The notes under the pieces: generated by a model
The model's database searches: none
Told to the model about the DNA's origin: nothing
The model's input: the letters and a program-made list of their open reading frames with translations, nothing else
In this document: positions 14,269-24,490 of the stretch, piece by piece
Position numbering within the stretch: the stretch's first letter is position 1
Layout: each line of letters begins with the position of its first letter
Program-made: the position numbers and the translations under genes
IMG/VR virus record: IMGVR_UViG_3300008110_000127
Coordinates: 1-41,458 of that record
Direction: 5' to 3' (one strand)
DNA: 41,458 nt
Origin: a virus

Positions 14269-17200
14269 TTATATTATTCTCTTTTCAATAAGATTCTTAA
14301 GTACTAGATCAGGATTTTGATTAAATACCTCTATTCGGTGTTCAGGTAAAAGAATACCTGGAGAAGAAGCACGTGATACAGGTTCTACTCCTGCTTGGAT
14401 ATCTGCTCCTGAGTAATCTATTGTTCCATTGCCATAAGAGAATCCATATGGCATTTGTTGATTTAAAATTACAAAGTTTTTATTATCTTTATATCTTCTA
14501 ACAACAAAAAAATCAAAGTTAGATGGTTGTCGTGTTTTAATGTTTCCATCTGAATCTGTGTATTCAAATGGAGGAGTTACAACTATCTTTAATTTATTTT
14601 CAGGAAGTTCACTATTCACATCAGCTGGGATGGTGATAGGTTCTCTTCCTTCAACTGATGCTATAGTATAAACAAAAGTTTCATCATTTTCAAATCTAAT
14701 TTCATCACCTTCTTCTAGTGACCAAACATCAGATACGGGATCAAATTCCATAAATCCAGGTTCTACAGTTAGGGGGAAATCAGTACTTATAGATCCTACA
14801 TAATCAAGTCTAGCTTGAAGGAAAGTTGGTTCATAAGTTCCATCATTTTGTTTAATTCCGTAGGTTTGATTTAAAATTGAAGAAGACATATATAATACAT
14901 CTACTGTTCCATTTAATCTTCTCCAAAAAGGTGCGGATGCTTCGTTTTGGAGATTACTATTTGCAGAAAATTTAGAAGTTACTGAGTATTTTAAAACAGG
15001 TAAAGTATTTATATTTACTCCTGGTTTGGTATTATAATTAGGGGTAAATGTTCTTTTCCATTGGATATCATTTTTACTTTCTCCACCAGCATTATACCAT
15101 ATAAATACATCATCTGCTTTACCCCCATGTCTTCCAGTACTTTGAGGAATATTAAATCCACCTTCAGCTTTTAAATAAAAACCAGATCCTTGTTTAAATC
15201 CAGATTGTTTAAATTCTATTTCCCAATCATATTTTACACTAATATCATCAATACCTTTTACAGTTGAAGATACGGTATCATAAAACCACCCCCCACCAAT
15301 TAAAGCTCGTGCTGTGTTACGTGCATTACTATCGGTAGCAGTAGTATTATAAAATGTTTTTAAAATTAATTCTTCTATATATAAACTATCGGGTTCAAAT
15401 GTAAGACCAGATGTAGGATCAAGTACCCATTGATCACCATATGGACTACCTGGATCTTCGGATAAGTTTAAAGTTTTGTAAACAAATTCACTTGATTCAC
15501 CAGGACGAGTAGTAATAGTTAATCTAACTGCAGTTATTTCAAAGTTAGTAGTATTTAAAATATAATTATTAATATTATTATCTGGGGAAGCAGGTGGTTT
15601 TTGGAATGGTATAAGTTTTACATACATAGGTTTTGATGCCTTACTTATACCCCCATAGTAAACATCTCGCTCTCTATATTCAGATAAACCATTTCCACTA
15701 AATCTAGCAGGAATAGTTGAGGTTGTAAATTTAAAAGTTCCGTTTAAAACATATTCATCTGATAGAGTACCATCTGGTGTATTTGCAGGAGTTCCAAATG
15801 GATCATTAGGAAATAATACAGGTGCTTTACTTATACTACTTGTAGTATATACCCCTTCTCCTGGAGTAGGGTTGGTGAATTTTATATCAGGATCATTATA
15901 TATTAAATTATTAATAGGTAATTCAACATTACCAACTGCAGTGTTAGCGGTAGGGAAAATGGATTGGGTAGCAAATATATTTGCTCCAAAATCTGTAAAA
16001 CCAACATTTTCACCAAATCCTACAATAGAATAAAATTTACTACCTGATAAAGATATAGTTGTGGAATTTTCAATACTAGATATCTGAGTATAAAGGATAG
16101 GAACAGGGTATGTACCTATTTTAAATACGGGGGATAATCCCTCGTTTAATTGGAGTAATTCTTTGCTTTCATCTATATTAGATACGGCAGTATTTACTCT
16201 TGTAGGTTTGTTATCATAATCCCTTAATTGGAAAGTATCCTTAAAAACTGAAAAGTTTGTGTCGGATAATATAGGGTCTAATACATTACCTGCACTATCT
16301 ACTAGAAATTTAACATAATAAGCAACTTTGTTATTTAATATTGGGTATGGATCTAAAATTTTACTGAAATATGCTATGTAAGCATTATTTAATTCAACAT
16401 TAGGGATTTTGCCTAAAGATGGGCCTTTACCTTTATCAACCAAAAATACTGCAGGGCCATCACTATATGTCAATTTATTTTGAGTGTCTATTACAGACAG
16501 TGGATTATATTCATTGATTTGTTCTCTAGTTGTAGAACTACCTACATATTTAGAATTTATAATTCCTAATTGAGTGTAATTAGATTGGGGAACGGTTGCC
16601 TTAGTGGCAGTAAAATTTATTAACTGGTCAAAGTTGATAGGAGTTATAGCGTTTACAGAATAGTCAACATCCTGTAGCCATTCATTTGGTCGGGGTTCAA
16701 CTGCATTATTTAATAAAGGATCACAGTCCTGATCTATACTAAATTGTTGATCAATATATGAAAATCCAGTTTCAGCACTTGAAGTATTAGCAGCAACTGC
16801 TGTTGAAGTTTCGGTAGAAGAATCGTTTATAATAATAGAGTTATATAATCCTTTATTATTAGCGTTACTTATCACATATCTTTCTACTTGGGCAGAATTG
16901 GGAGATGTTGGGTATAGATAATTTCCATTTTTATCTTCAGCTCCTACCATTGAAAATTCAATCCACTCTGCTCGATTTATAGTAGAGCTAATATTGGAAC
17001 CTGTAAGTGGAGTGTTTGAAATTTTAATATATTGTACTTTTTCTCCATTGTTCCATAACCAAGCAGACCCACTTGGGGGAAAGTAGGCATCAGATACAAA
17101 ATCAATTTCAGGTACTCCTGTAACATCTTGTGTAGGAGCATATGAAGAAGATGCATCAAAAACTATAGTACCAAAACCTCCTACACTAATTTTATGATAT

Positions 17201-17274
17201 GCTGAAGCACTAAAATATGTGAAGGTTTTAGCTACTGTAGATTGATTAACAATAGTATATTGTAGTAAACTCAT
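14269..17274 (-). CDS. Large virion protein, probable tail fibre or baseplate protein
   Basis: 1001 residues, starting MSLLQYTIVNQSTVAKTFTY. It is rich in S, T, N, Y and G, with no catalytic motif or membrane segment. The sequence reads as successive beta-domains. The C-terminal part (DFFVVRRYKDNKNFVILNQQ, then SRASSPGILLPEHRIEVFNQ) seems to be the most ordered region. It follows the 1277-residue protein gene and has its own late box at 17284-17293 overlapping that gene's stop. A fibre role is inferred from size, composition and order. Confidence 0.65.
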   Translation of the reverse strand: MSLLQYTIVNQSTVAKTFTYFSASAYHKISVGGFGTIVFDASSSYAPTQDVTGVPEIDFVSDAYFPPSGSAWLWNNGEKVQYIKISNTPLTGSNISSTINRAEWIEFSMVGAEDKNGNYLYPTSPNSAQVERYVISNANNKGLYNSIIINDSSTETSTAVAANTSSAETGFSYIDQQFSIDQDCDPLLNNAVEPRPNEWLQDVDYSVNAITPINFDQLINFTATKATVPQSNYTQLGIINSKYVGSSTTREQINEYNPLSVIDTQNKLTYSDGPAVFLVDKGKGPSLGKIPNVELNNAYIAYFSKILDPYPILNNKVAYYVKFLVDSAGNVLDPILSDTNFSVFKDTFQLRDYDNKPTRVNTAVSNIDESKELLQLNEGLSPVFKIGTYPVPILYTQISSIENSTTISLSGSKFYSIVGFGENVGFTDFGANIFATQSIFPTANTAVGNVELPINNLIYNDPDIKFTNPTPGEGVYTTSSISKAPVLFPNDPFGTPANTPDGTLSDEYVLNGTFKFTTSTIPARFSGNGLSEYRERDVYYGGISKASKPMYVKLIPFQKPPASPDNNINNYILNTTNFEITAVRLTITTRPGESSEFVYKTLNLSEDPGSPYGDQWVLDPTSGLTFEPDSLYIEELILKTFYNTTATDSNARNTARALIGGGWFYDTVSSTVKGIDDISVKYDWEIEFKQSGFKQGSGFYLKAEGGFNIPQSTGRHGGKADDVFIWYNAGGESKNDIQWKRTFTPNYNTKPGVNINTLPVLKYSVTSKFSANSNLQNEASAPFWRRLNGTVDVLYMSSSILNQTYGIKQNDGTYEPTFLQARLDYVGSISTDFPLTVEPGFMEFDPVSDVWSLEEGDEIRFENDETFVYTIASVEGREPITIPADVNSELPENKLKIVVTPPFEYTDSDGNIKTRQPSNFDFFVVRRYKDNKNFVILNQQMPYGFSYGNGTIDYSGADIQAGVEPVSRASSPGILLPEHRIEVFNQNPDLVLKNLIEKRII

Positions 17275-17283
17275 TTATTTTTA

Positions 17284-17293
17284 TTATAAATAT
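17284..17293 (-). promoter_or_regulatory. Late promoter box ATATTTATAA
   Basis: Minus-strand AATATTTATAATAAAAATAA, 9 nt before the ATG at 17274. Its first base is the last base of the upstream stop codon, so spacing here is tightly constrained. Confidence 0.6.
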
Positions 17294-20200
17294 TAAAGAC
17301 CACACCCACTTTGACCTGATACTATTTGTAGTGAAGGATTAACTGTTTGTTGAAAATAAGTTGTACCTGCTGCATTGTCCCAAACCCAGAAATTACCAGA
17401 TATTGGATCTACATATCTTTGGTTAGTTAATATAGGAGTAATTGTAGTATCAAATAAAGGATCTCCACCATTACATGGGTTTAAAGTATAGTATAAAGTA
17501 GGAACAGTAGTAGTGGTTGTACTTGTTGTAGTCGTACTTGTTGTTGTGGTTGTAGTAGTTGTAGTGGTAGTAGTGGTTGGAGAAGGTATTGAACCTGATG
17601 TTATAGTATAATTACTATCTGATCCACTAAAAAATTGTAATTGATATACATAAAAATTATTGGGATTAATTTTTAAGGTAGCAGCACACGGATCACCTTC
17701 ATCACCTAATCCTCTTTGTAATTTAACATAAGGAGCAGATCCACTAAATTCACCATTGTAAAATTCGCGTTGATCATCTCTATCGTATGTTACTGTACCT
17801 AATTGAGATGGAAAATATTCATCCCAACTTTGAGTAACATTGTATATGTTATCTACTGTAGTTGGATAGAATTCTGTACCATTAAATTGTTCAAAAGAAC
17901 CACCTGTACCTCCACTGAATCTATAGATGGAAGAACCACTTATATATTCGTATTGGCCTGTATCTCCAGATCCGGTATCATATCCTCTAGAGAATGGTTT
18001 AACTAGACCTTCAAGTGTTTCATTACTTAAGGTAACTTGTGCCGGTCTTACTCTATTTCTTTCTAGTATGTGTTGTTTTACTACTACTCCAGAAGATAAA
18101 CTTGTGCGAGCAGGAGTAAAATCTTTGATCATTCTAAATAGTGAATTGTCAAAGAATTTAATTAAACGGATAAAATCAACAACATCATAGCTATGAATAT
18201 ACTTTTCAAAATATGCATTTCTTAACCTATCAAGATCGGGGTAACTAACAGCTGAGGATGATATTTGTCTTGGGTCACCTATATAATCTCCTAAATTAAA
18301 GTTACCTAATTGGGCGATTATATCATCATTTATTTGGTCTTGTGGTGAAAATGCTACTTCTAGGTAGTTAACATCCTCAGAAAAACTACCAGATACATCA
18401 GAGATTTGTTGTATAGATCTTAAGGGGGATAAAACATTAATATCAGCATTGGAACCAGATGTATTTGCTGCTACTATATTAGATCTAATTTGTATCTTAT
18501 CAGTTACTCTATCTTTAATACCAGATATAAGTTGGTTTTCATTTATTATCTCCTTATTGGTAACAAAATTGCTACTGCTTAAATAAAAATTACTGTTACT
18601 AGCAAATGAAGAAGTTATATAAATTGTTGAACCCGATACTTTAGGGTGAATTGACTGTCTACTACCTGTATCAGATAAAGTACCTAAATCTGCTCTAAAT
18701 ATTAACTCATTAGGAGAAGAATTAACTCCATTACCTTCACTTGAATACGGATTTAAAACATAATCATAAAATACACTAGCACTTATATTGGGGATATAAT
18801 ATCTGATTTCTTGTAGCGAACCAGAGAATGGTAAATAGGTATTTGAACCATATGTTATACTACTAGAATTAGGGAATCTTATAATAGTTCCACTATCATA
18901 GTTAGAAGGACTATATCCTGTAATACTACTTGAAGATACAAATCCTAGCGCATTATTTATAGAATTAGCGGCATATAAAGTAGCGGTATTGCCATCTTGA
19001 GTAGTCATTACTGACCACCATCCTCCATTGAAGAATGGTAAATATACGCTAGCACTTACAGAAGGATTTACTGAGTATGGTATAAATTTTAGGGTACCAT
19101 ATTCATTGTATGGATCTGAGATTGAGCCAGAATATGAACCACTAACTAGTTTTGAGCCTGTATATTCTAATACTAATGAAGCATTACCATTATCTATAGA
19201 CCATAATGATTGGGATAATTGAGTGGGTAATCCTCCGGCATTAAATCTAAATTGGATAGTATTTGGTCTACCACTGTCAAAATTTGTATTAGGGATAAAT
19301 GAAGATGAAAAATGATATTGTCCTTTAGTATCAAAAGCATAGTTAAATTCACGTTGCTTTAAATTTCTATCATCTAAAGAACCTACAATATTTCCTCCAA
19401 ATTCATTTATTCTTAAAATTGTATCCGGAATACCATATGAGGTAACAAGTGCTCTTAATCCCGCAATTGTACCTTTAGTTTTAAGTAAGTATGGTAAATT
19501 GTGGTATATTCTTTTATACAATCTTTTATTAGCATCATCTAATGGTACAACATCACTAGAGGCAGATATTAAAGTATCAATATATTCATACCCACTAGGA
19601 GTAGGTAAAGTTGAAGTTTGATCTGGATATGGGAATAAACTACCTGAAGGTGTTATACCCAAAAATGCTGTGTATAAATCGTTAACACTAAAATTATTTG
19701 CATATAGTTTTATACCAAAATCTTTAATAGCATCTGCTACCAAATCTTTGGATATACCATAATCTAATCTATTATCTGCTGAAAATTTGTTTGTTATATC
19801 TTTTGTATAAATCCAAATATTGTCAAAGTGTTGACCAATCATATCAACAAATAACATATATTGATCATTATCAGAATCATCCCTTAAATATTCGGGGGTA
19901 GACCAATATAACCAATCTTGATTATCTTGATCATAATTTGAAGCAGATAATGCTAAACCACCATAATATGGACTTGCAACATCTGCACTACCTATCCAGT
20001 TAAGAACTTGGGAACTTCCAGTAGAATATAAAGTGTATGGAGGTTCGGAGTTTGATTTGGGCCAAGAATATTGTGAACCGCTATTATAGTATAAAAAGTA
20101 CTCGTAATTATCAAAATTTTTAATTATATTTTGAATAGAGGCAATTACAGTAGCTGTTGAAGAATTAGCAGCTATTAACTCTTGAGCTAAATTATCATAA

Positions 20201-21126
20201 TTTTCAATTAAACTTACTTTGTAGTAAAAATTCTCTAGTCTAGTTTTAGCAGAAGAAAAATGAACAAATTCATTAAAATCCTCGTAATTTACATTAATTT
20301 TTAATCCTTTTTCATTTAATAACGATTGAAGTTGATTATATGAACTTGTAACATTACTCTTTAATAAGCTATCTAATGAAAATTCTTGACTAGTAGAGCC
20401 AACCTCTTCTTGAAGGTTTAAATTAAAATTAGGCCCCGAAATATATTGAAAGTCTTGTACTACAAATGGGGTAAATGGGAAATTAACTTGGTAAGATTGA
20501 GGAGTAGATATTTGCTCTACTATCCAAACTTGAGATTTTAAATCAAATTCTAATGGAAGAGGTTCATATAACTTAATTAATATGGTGGGATCACTAACAA
20601 TACTGTTATCTAATCTTACATTATTGGCTATAACTAAATTATTAGAACCAAAATTGAGATAAAAATCAACAAAATAAGGGGATAAATTTCGGTATTGAAT
20701 AAACTCATTAGTTGAAGATACTATATCTTCATTTGAAATTGTAGTAGAATCTAATCTAATTTCAGTTCTATCTGAACTTATATCTGATATGTAGTATAAG
20801 CTAGAGATTGAAGATGCTAATCTTTTTCTATAAAAATTGTAAGATATAAAATATATACCTTCATCAAATCCTAATCTTGATAAATCTTGATCGGGAGAAA
20901 GCAATACATCTCCATTTTTTACTGTGTATGTTAATAATTCTTGTGTAGTACTAGGGAATATTAAATTTTGGTTTTCATCAAAGATAAAATATTCTATATA
21001 GTCTGTAGATTGAGAAAATACAGTATCTACCTCGAATTGAGCTATAATATTAGTATCTTGAACCGAATAATCTTGCAGCTCAAAAGTAATTGGATCTACA
21101 GGTGTTATTAATATTTGTTCTTCCAT
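17293..21126 (-). CDS. Giant virion protein (baseplate-fibre) with Thr-rich linker and C-terminal tip
   Basis: 1277 residues. From N to C: beta-rich region; KTKGTIAGLRALVTSYGIPD near residue 550, a phrase I associate with large baseplate-periphery proteins of Bacteroidota phages; a LamG/concanavalin-like stretch from ~590 to ~790 (IQFRFNAGG, GGWWSVMTTQDGNTATLYAA, GSLQEIRYYI); FIRLIKFFDNSLFRMIKDFT near 1000; a nearly pure Thr/Ser linker at ~1183-1207; and a final ~70-residue domain with Cys-Asn-Gly and Cys-Gly (LNPCNGG ... SGCGL). The layout suggests a shaft, a flexible mucin-like linker and an exchangeable receptor-contacting tip. Function inferred. Confidence 0.7.
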   Translation of the reverse strand: MEEQILITPVDPITFELQDYSVQDTNIIAQFEVDTVFSQSTDYIEYFIFDENQNLIFPSTTQELLTYTVKNGDVLLSPDQDLSRLGFDEGIYFISYNFYRKRLASSISSLYYISDISSDRTEIRLDSTTISNEDIVSSTNEFIQYRNLSPYFVDFYLNFGSNNLVIANNVRLDNSIVSDPTILIKLYEPLPLEFDLKSQVWIVEQISTPQSYQVNFPFTPFVVQDFQYISGPNFNLNLQEEVGSTSQEFSLDSLLKSNVTSSYNQLQSLLNEKGLKINVNYEDFNEFVHFSSAKTRLENFYYKVSLIENYDNLAQELIAANSSTATVIASIQNIIKNFDNYEYFLYYNSGSQYSWPKSNSEPPYTLYSTGSSQVLNWIGSADVASPYYGGLALSASNYDQDNQDWLYWSTPEYLRDDSDNDQYMLFVDMIGQHFDNIWIYTKDITNKFSADNRLDYGISKDLVADAIKDFGIKLYANNFSVNDLYTAFLGITPSGSLFPYPDQTSTLPTPSGYEYIDTLISASSDVVPLDDANKRLYKRIYHNLPYLLKTKGTIAGLRALVTSYGIPDTILRINEFGGNIVGSLDDRNLKQREFNYAFDTKGQYHFSSSFIPNTNFDSGRPNTIQFRFNAGGLPTQLSQSLWSIDNGNASLVLEYTGSKLVSGSYSGSISDPYNEYGTLKFIPYSVNPSVSASVYLPFFNGGWWSVMTTQDGNTATLYAANSINNALGFVSSSSITGYSPSNYDSGTIIRFPNSSSITYGSNTYLPFSGSLQEIRYYIPNISASVFYDYVLNPYSSEGNGVNSSPNELIFRADLGTLSDTGSRQSIHPKVSGSTIYITSSFASNSNFYLSSSNFVTNKEIINENQLISGIKDRVTDKIQIRSNIVAANTSGSNADINVLSPLRSIQQISDVSGSFSEDVNYLEVAFSPQDQINDDIIAQLGNFNLGDYIGDPRQISSSAVSYPDLDRLRNAYFEKYIHSYDVVDFIRLIKFFDNSLFRMIKDFTPARTSLSSGVVVKQHILERNRVRPAQVTLSNETLEGLVKPFSRGYDTGSGDTGQYEYISGSSIYRFSGGTGGSFEQFNGTEFYPTTVDNIYNVTQSWDEYFPSQLGTVTYDRDDQREFYNGEFSGSAPYVKLQRGLGDEGDPCAATLKINPNNFYVYQLQFFSGSDSNYTITSGSIPSPTTTTTTTTTTTTTSTTTTSTTTTTVPTLYYTLNPCNGGDPLFDTTITPILTNQRYVDPISGNFWVWDNAAGTTYFQQTVNPSLQIVSGQSGCGL
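17507..17579 (-). repeat. ACN-triplet repeat encoding Thr-rich linker
   Basis: Imperfect ACA/ACC/ACT/ACG triplets (TGT/GGT/AGT on the plus strand) encode about 25 residues, nearly all Thr with two Ser. Mixed codons show selection for threonine as well as possible slippage. It separates the main body from the last 70 residues of the giant virion protein. Confidence 0.85.
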
Positions 21127-21128
21127 TT

Positions 21129-21494
21129 TTATGTAAGTGAACCAGTAATTTGTACTCCACTAGTTGTTGAAGCAAGTTGTATTTGGGTATTTAAAAGTTC
21201 TTCTCTTAAATTAGCTATTTCATCTTGCAATGCTCTAATTTCTTCAACATTAGCTTCAAAATTTATATATTCACCACTTTGTTGAACTAAAAATTCATGA
21301 GAATTAGTTTCTCCATTAGGTGGTATATCATAAAACAATTGATTATATAATTCAAAAAATTGTTCTATAGTAGGTTGGGATTGAAGGTCATCAGAAATAG
21401 TTGTAACTCCAAATTCTCTAAAACTAGTATCTATAGTTTTTGAATATTGGTTTTTATCAAATACACTTTTTCTAGTATCTACCTTTTGTTCCAT
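21129..21494 (-). CDS. Small baseplate-region protein with C-terminal coiled coil
   Basis: 121 residues. Conserved-looking core: KTIDTSFREFGVTT, PTIEQFFELYNQLFYDIPPN and ETNSHEFLVQQSGEYINFEA, followed by a heptad-rich coiled coil (VEEIRALQDEIANLREELLN) from ~83 to ~110. It overlaps the 21494 gene end by one base and lies 2 nt before the giant virion protein. It could be an adaptor joining a wedge protein to the giant fibre protein; that is inference. Confidence 0.7.
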   Translation of the reverse strand: MEQKVDTRKSVFDKNQYSKTIDTSFREFGVTTISDDLQSQPTIEQFFELYNQLFYDIPPNGETNSHEFLVQQSGEYINFEANVEEIRALQDEIANLREELLNTQIQLASTTSGVQITGSLT

Positions 21495-22645
21495 TATCCA
21501 TTAACTATTTTAAAGTAATAATTATCATCCTTTACTACAGTGCTACCACTTATAGTAGTTTGTATTAATATTTTATAATATCTTTCAGGTTCTAAACCAT
21601 TCATGTACACATCAAAATAATTTCCTTTAATAGGGTCACAACTTATTTTTGTAAATTTAGGATCAAAATCTACTACAAATTCATTAGTATCTAAATCTTT
21701 TATAGCGTATAAAGAACCACTATTTAGGTATTTGTTGTTAGTGTATACTGAAGTTGTTTGGAATGTTCTAGTAGGGAATTCTTCTCTAACATTTATACCA
21801 AATCTATTTACACTATTCGTATAAAATACACCTGGGTTGTTATCTAATGAAGCATAGAAATTACTAGTAGTGATAGGAGATAAGTTTCCCCCATCAAATA
21901 CTTGATCATCCCATTTCATTTCTAAACATGGGGGATAAATTGTATTTGTATCTACTGAATAGAATTGCATTATAGGTTGGACTGCATCACTAGTGCTAAA
22001 TTCTATTGAATTTTCCCATTTAACTATAAACCCATTATTTTGTATATTAGTATAACCACCAATAGAATTTGAACTAGAATACCATACTTTTACTATATCT
22101 GATACATTTAAACTTAAGTCTTTGGTTGTTCTAATATCAAAACTTTGAGTTGGAGTTAATTTAGTATGGTTAGGATCATTAGATCCAGTATACCATGTTC
22201 CACCACCTGCAAAACTTCCAGAATAAGATCCAGTCACATATGGAGAAAAACTTCCAGTACTCCAGGGTGCTCCATTTTCATATGTTCTATATACCCAGCT
22301 TACACCATTAGTAGTAAAAGGAGAATCTAAATAAGTACCTGATCCATTATTCCAGGAACCAGATACCGCATATACTTCCAAATCGGTTTGTGCTATTACC
22401 CCTTGAGCAGTAGCTATAAAGCATTTTAAACTACTAGAAAAATTAGTACCTCCAATTTTGTTATCTATAACATCCTCAATTTCAGATTGATCAAATTGAA
22501 CTAAAAATCTGAATACTTGGGGTACAGGATCGTAGTTAATATTTAGATTTCCTATCTCAATGATAGAATCAATACCTGTATTCATTACAGGGTAAAAAGA
22601 ATATATACTAGCGTCCTTTGAAGGAAATAATTTGTATACTGCCAT
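21494..22645 (-). CDS. Baseplate-associated protein with DNRLRE-like N-terminus
   Basis: 383 residues. The N-terminus MAVYKLFPSKDASIYSFYPV, then NTGIDSIIEIGNL, resembles DNRLRE-like beta-sandwich domains (SKDA.I....P..N.G.D..LEIG). Further beta-rich segments follow, with aromatic Gly/Ser loops (SGSYSGSFAGGGTWYTGSND). The C-terminus (YFDVYMNGLEPERYYKILIQ) is Fn3/immunoglobulin-like. It lies directly after the gp6-like gene (3 nt), the slot that T4 fills with gp7/gp8-type wedge proteins, though I see no direct similarity to those. Structural role likely. Confidence 0.7.
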   Translation of the reverse strand: MAVYKLFPSKDASIYSFYPVMNTGIDSIIEIGNLNINYDPVPQVFRFLVQFDQSEIEDVIDNKIGGTNFSSSLKCFIATAQGVIAQTDLEVYAVSGSWNNGSGTYLDSPFTTNGVSWVYRTYENGAPWSTGSFSPYVTGSYSGSFAGGGTWYTGSNDPNHTKLTPTQSFDIRTTKDLSLNVSDIVKVWYSSSNSIGGYTNIQNNGFIVKWENSIEFSTSDAVQPIMQFYSVDTNTIYPPCLEMKWDDQVFDGGNLSPITTSNFYASLDNNPGVFYTNSVNRFGINVREEFPTRTFQTTSVYTNNKYLNSGSLYAIKDLDTNEFVVDFDPKFTKISCDPIKGNYFDVYMNGLEPERYYKILIQTTISGSTVVKDDNYYFKIVNG

Positions 22646-22648
22646 TTT

Positions 22649-24490
22649 TTATATAGTTACTACTCTTCCTTTAATATCGGTATTTGGGTATTTTAATTCA
22701 AATATAGATGGATCAAGCGAAGGGTAAATTATTCCTTTTTGTGTAGCTCCTGCTATATCATATGCATATTGGGAATATCCAGAAGTGGTTCCAGCCTTAT
22801 TTGTAATATTTACTTTACTTACAGTTTGAACACCCTCAATATTATCTATTAAAACACTTATATCTCTTAATATTATGGGTTGGTTAATTTGCCAATCATT
22901 TACATTAAAATAATTCTGCAATGATGAAATGCATCTAAATATTACTTCGTTACTGTTATAGTTAGGTAAAGTTATTATTTCAAAGTCACATGCTATGTTA
23001 ATAACAAACGCATCTTTAATTGAAATAGTATCCCCAATCATCCTATATTGATTAATATAGGTTTTTAAATTATTTTTTAATGTGGTAGAAGCATTTGCTA
23101 AATTACCTACTGAGTTATAGGTTAAAACATATAAATCTAATGTAGTATTAGCATCATCTGCTTTGGGTTTTTCAGTATATGCTTTAGCTACTACCCCATA
23201 TCTAGGAGACATACTTAAAGCTCTAATCAAATAATCATCAGCCGTTACATTTCGTAATTGAGTAGAGAAATTTGATATTGAATTTTGTCTTATTTCTTCT
23301 ATACTATCTCCATCTTGACCCCCACTGGCTGCGGATTCATTGTTAGAAGCAACAGAATTAAATATATATTGAGCTGTAGTAGAATTTAAGTTATTTTTTA
23401 AAAATCTAATAGCGCTAGTATTAAGTATAGTTAAATCATTAGCATTAACATTAGATCCAACTCCTCCTCCTGTTAAATATCTTACAGTTAAAGTAGTGTT
23501 AGAGGGTGCAATTCCATAAGTATTTGTAAATATAAAATTAGTAGGGGAATATGCAGTTGTTAATTTATTTTTCTCAAATGGCAAACCTAATCCCACGTTT
23601 GAAGGGTTTGGTATTACATTTTCGTCATTATCACTAGGATTACCAGATCCAAATTGTAACTGTAAAGTAGTAAGATTTAAAAATCTAGTTGTAAATCTAC
23701 GTTGTACTTGTTTTGTTTGTAAAATATAGGGAGTATTATCACTATTTTGATAATTATTAGGATCATTTATATTAGTATTTTTTATACCATCAAATACCAA
23801 TTCCTGTGCTAAATGATCAACTTCATACCATATATTACCGTCGGAATCCACGATATCTATTACACCTGCAATATCTGCCCCGTTAATAGTTACTGTGGAA
23901 AATTCCACGGGAGATCCAAATGAAAAGCTAGTACTATTAATAGTTCCAGATGTTGCCTTTCTTGTTTTTTTAAGTAAATAGTATGTAGGACTTCCACCAG
24001 ATACCTGAGCTACACTTACAGTAGTAGGATCTAAAGAACTGGATATGGTAAAATCTATAGGATCTTCAATTATAAATTTAGTATTAGAAGATCTAGAAGA
24101 TACTTGGGTATTTGTATCTACATAAAGAGCATAATCATAATCCGGTACTATATCTAACCCAACAGTTTTAGAAGGTACTAATTGGTAAAAATCAATATCT
24201 ACGGTAGCTAATCCTGTTGTTTTAGGTTTATACCCAAACATATAGGCCAATTCATATAAATTATTGGATTGCCGTGCGTATTGTAAAAAATTTTCTTGTA
24301 CCTGATTGTCTAAATAGAATGATAAAACATCACCCACATAAGAGGCCATTTCCATAAACATTACTCCAGGAGAAGAAGGAGTAAAGTCTGTGTATGTGTT
24401 TGGGAAATAAGTTTGGGCGTAATTTAGAAGTTGTGATCTAAATTCGTTAAAGTCCTTATTTATATATTTTATGTCTCTATTTACCGCCAT
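22649..24490 (-). CDS. 6: Baseplate wedge protein, T4 gp6-like (baseplate J)
   Basis: 613 residues, close to T4 gp6. The N-terminus INKDFNEFRSQLLNYAQTYF and FTPSSPGVMFMEMASYVGDV, followed by LSFYLDNQVQENFLQ, is the hallmark of this family. SMSPRYGVVAKAYTEKP and the C-terminal RDISVLIDNIEGVQTVSKVN fit the baseplate J-like fold. It joins neighbouring wedges into the inner baseplate ring with gp25. It overlaps the gp25-like gene by one base, the same pairing as in other T4-like phages. Confidence 0.88.
   Translation of the reverse strand: MAVNRDIKYINKDFNEFRSQLLNYAQTYFPNTYTDFTPSSPGVMFMEMASYVGDVLSFYLDNQVQENFLQYARQSNNLYELAYMFGYKPKTTGLATVDIDFYQLVPSKTVGLDIVPDYDYALYVDTNTQVSSRSSNTKFIIEDPIDFTISSSLDPTTVSVAQVSGGSPTYYLLKKTRKATSGTINSTSFSFGSPVEFSTVTINGADIAGVIDIVDSDGNIWYEVDHLAQELVFDGIKNTNINDPNNYQNSDNTPYILQTKQVQRRFTTRFLNLTTLQLQFGSGNPSDNDENVIPNPSNVGLGLPFEKNKLTTAYSPTNFIFTNTYGIAPSNTTLTVRYLTGGGVGSNVNANDLTILNTSAIRFLKNNLNSTTAQYIFNSVASNNESAASGGQDGDSIEEIRQNSISNFSTQLRNVTADDYLIRALSMSPRYGVVAKAYTEKPKADDANTTLDLYVLTYNSVGNLANASTTLKNNLKTYINQYRMIGDTISIKDAFVINIACDFEIITLPNYNSNEVIFRCISSLQNYFNVNDWQINQPIILRDISVLIDNIEGVQTVSKVNITNKAGTTSGYSQYAYDIAGATQKGIIYPSLDPSIFELKYPNTDIKGRVVTI

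Noticed and set aside
17507-17579. Triplet repeat considered as a tandem-repeat locus unrelated to coding
   Set aside because: It stays in frame and uses mixed Thr codons, so it is a protein linker.
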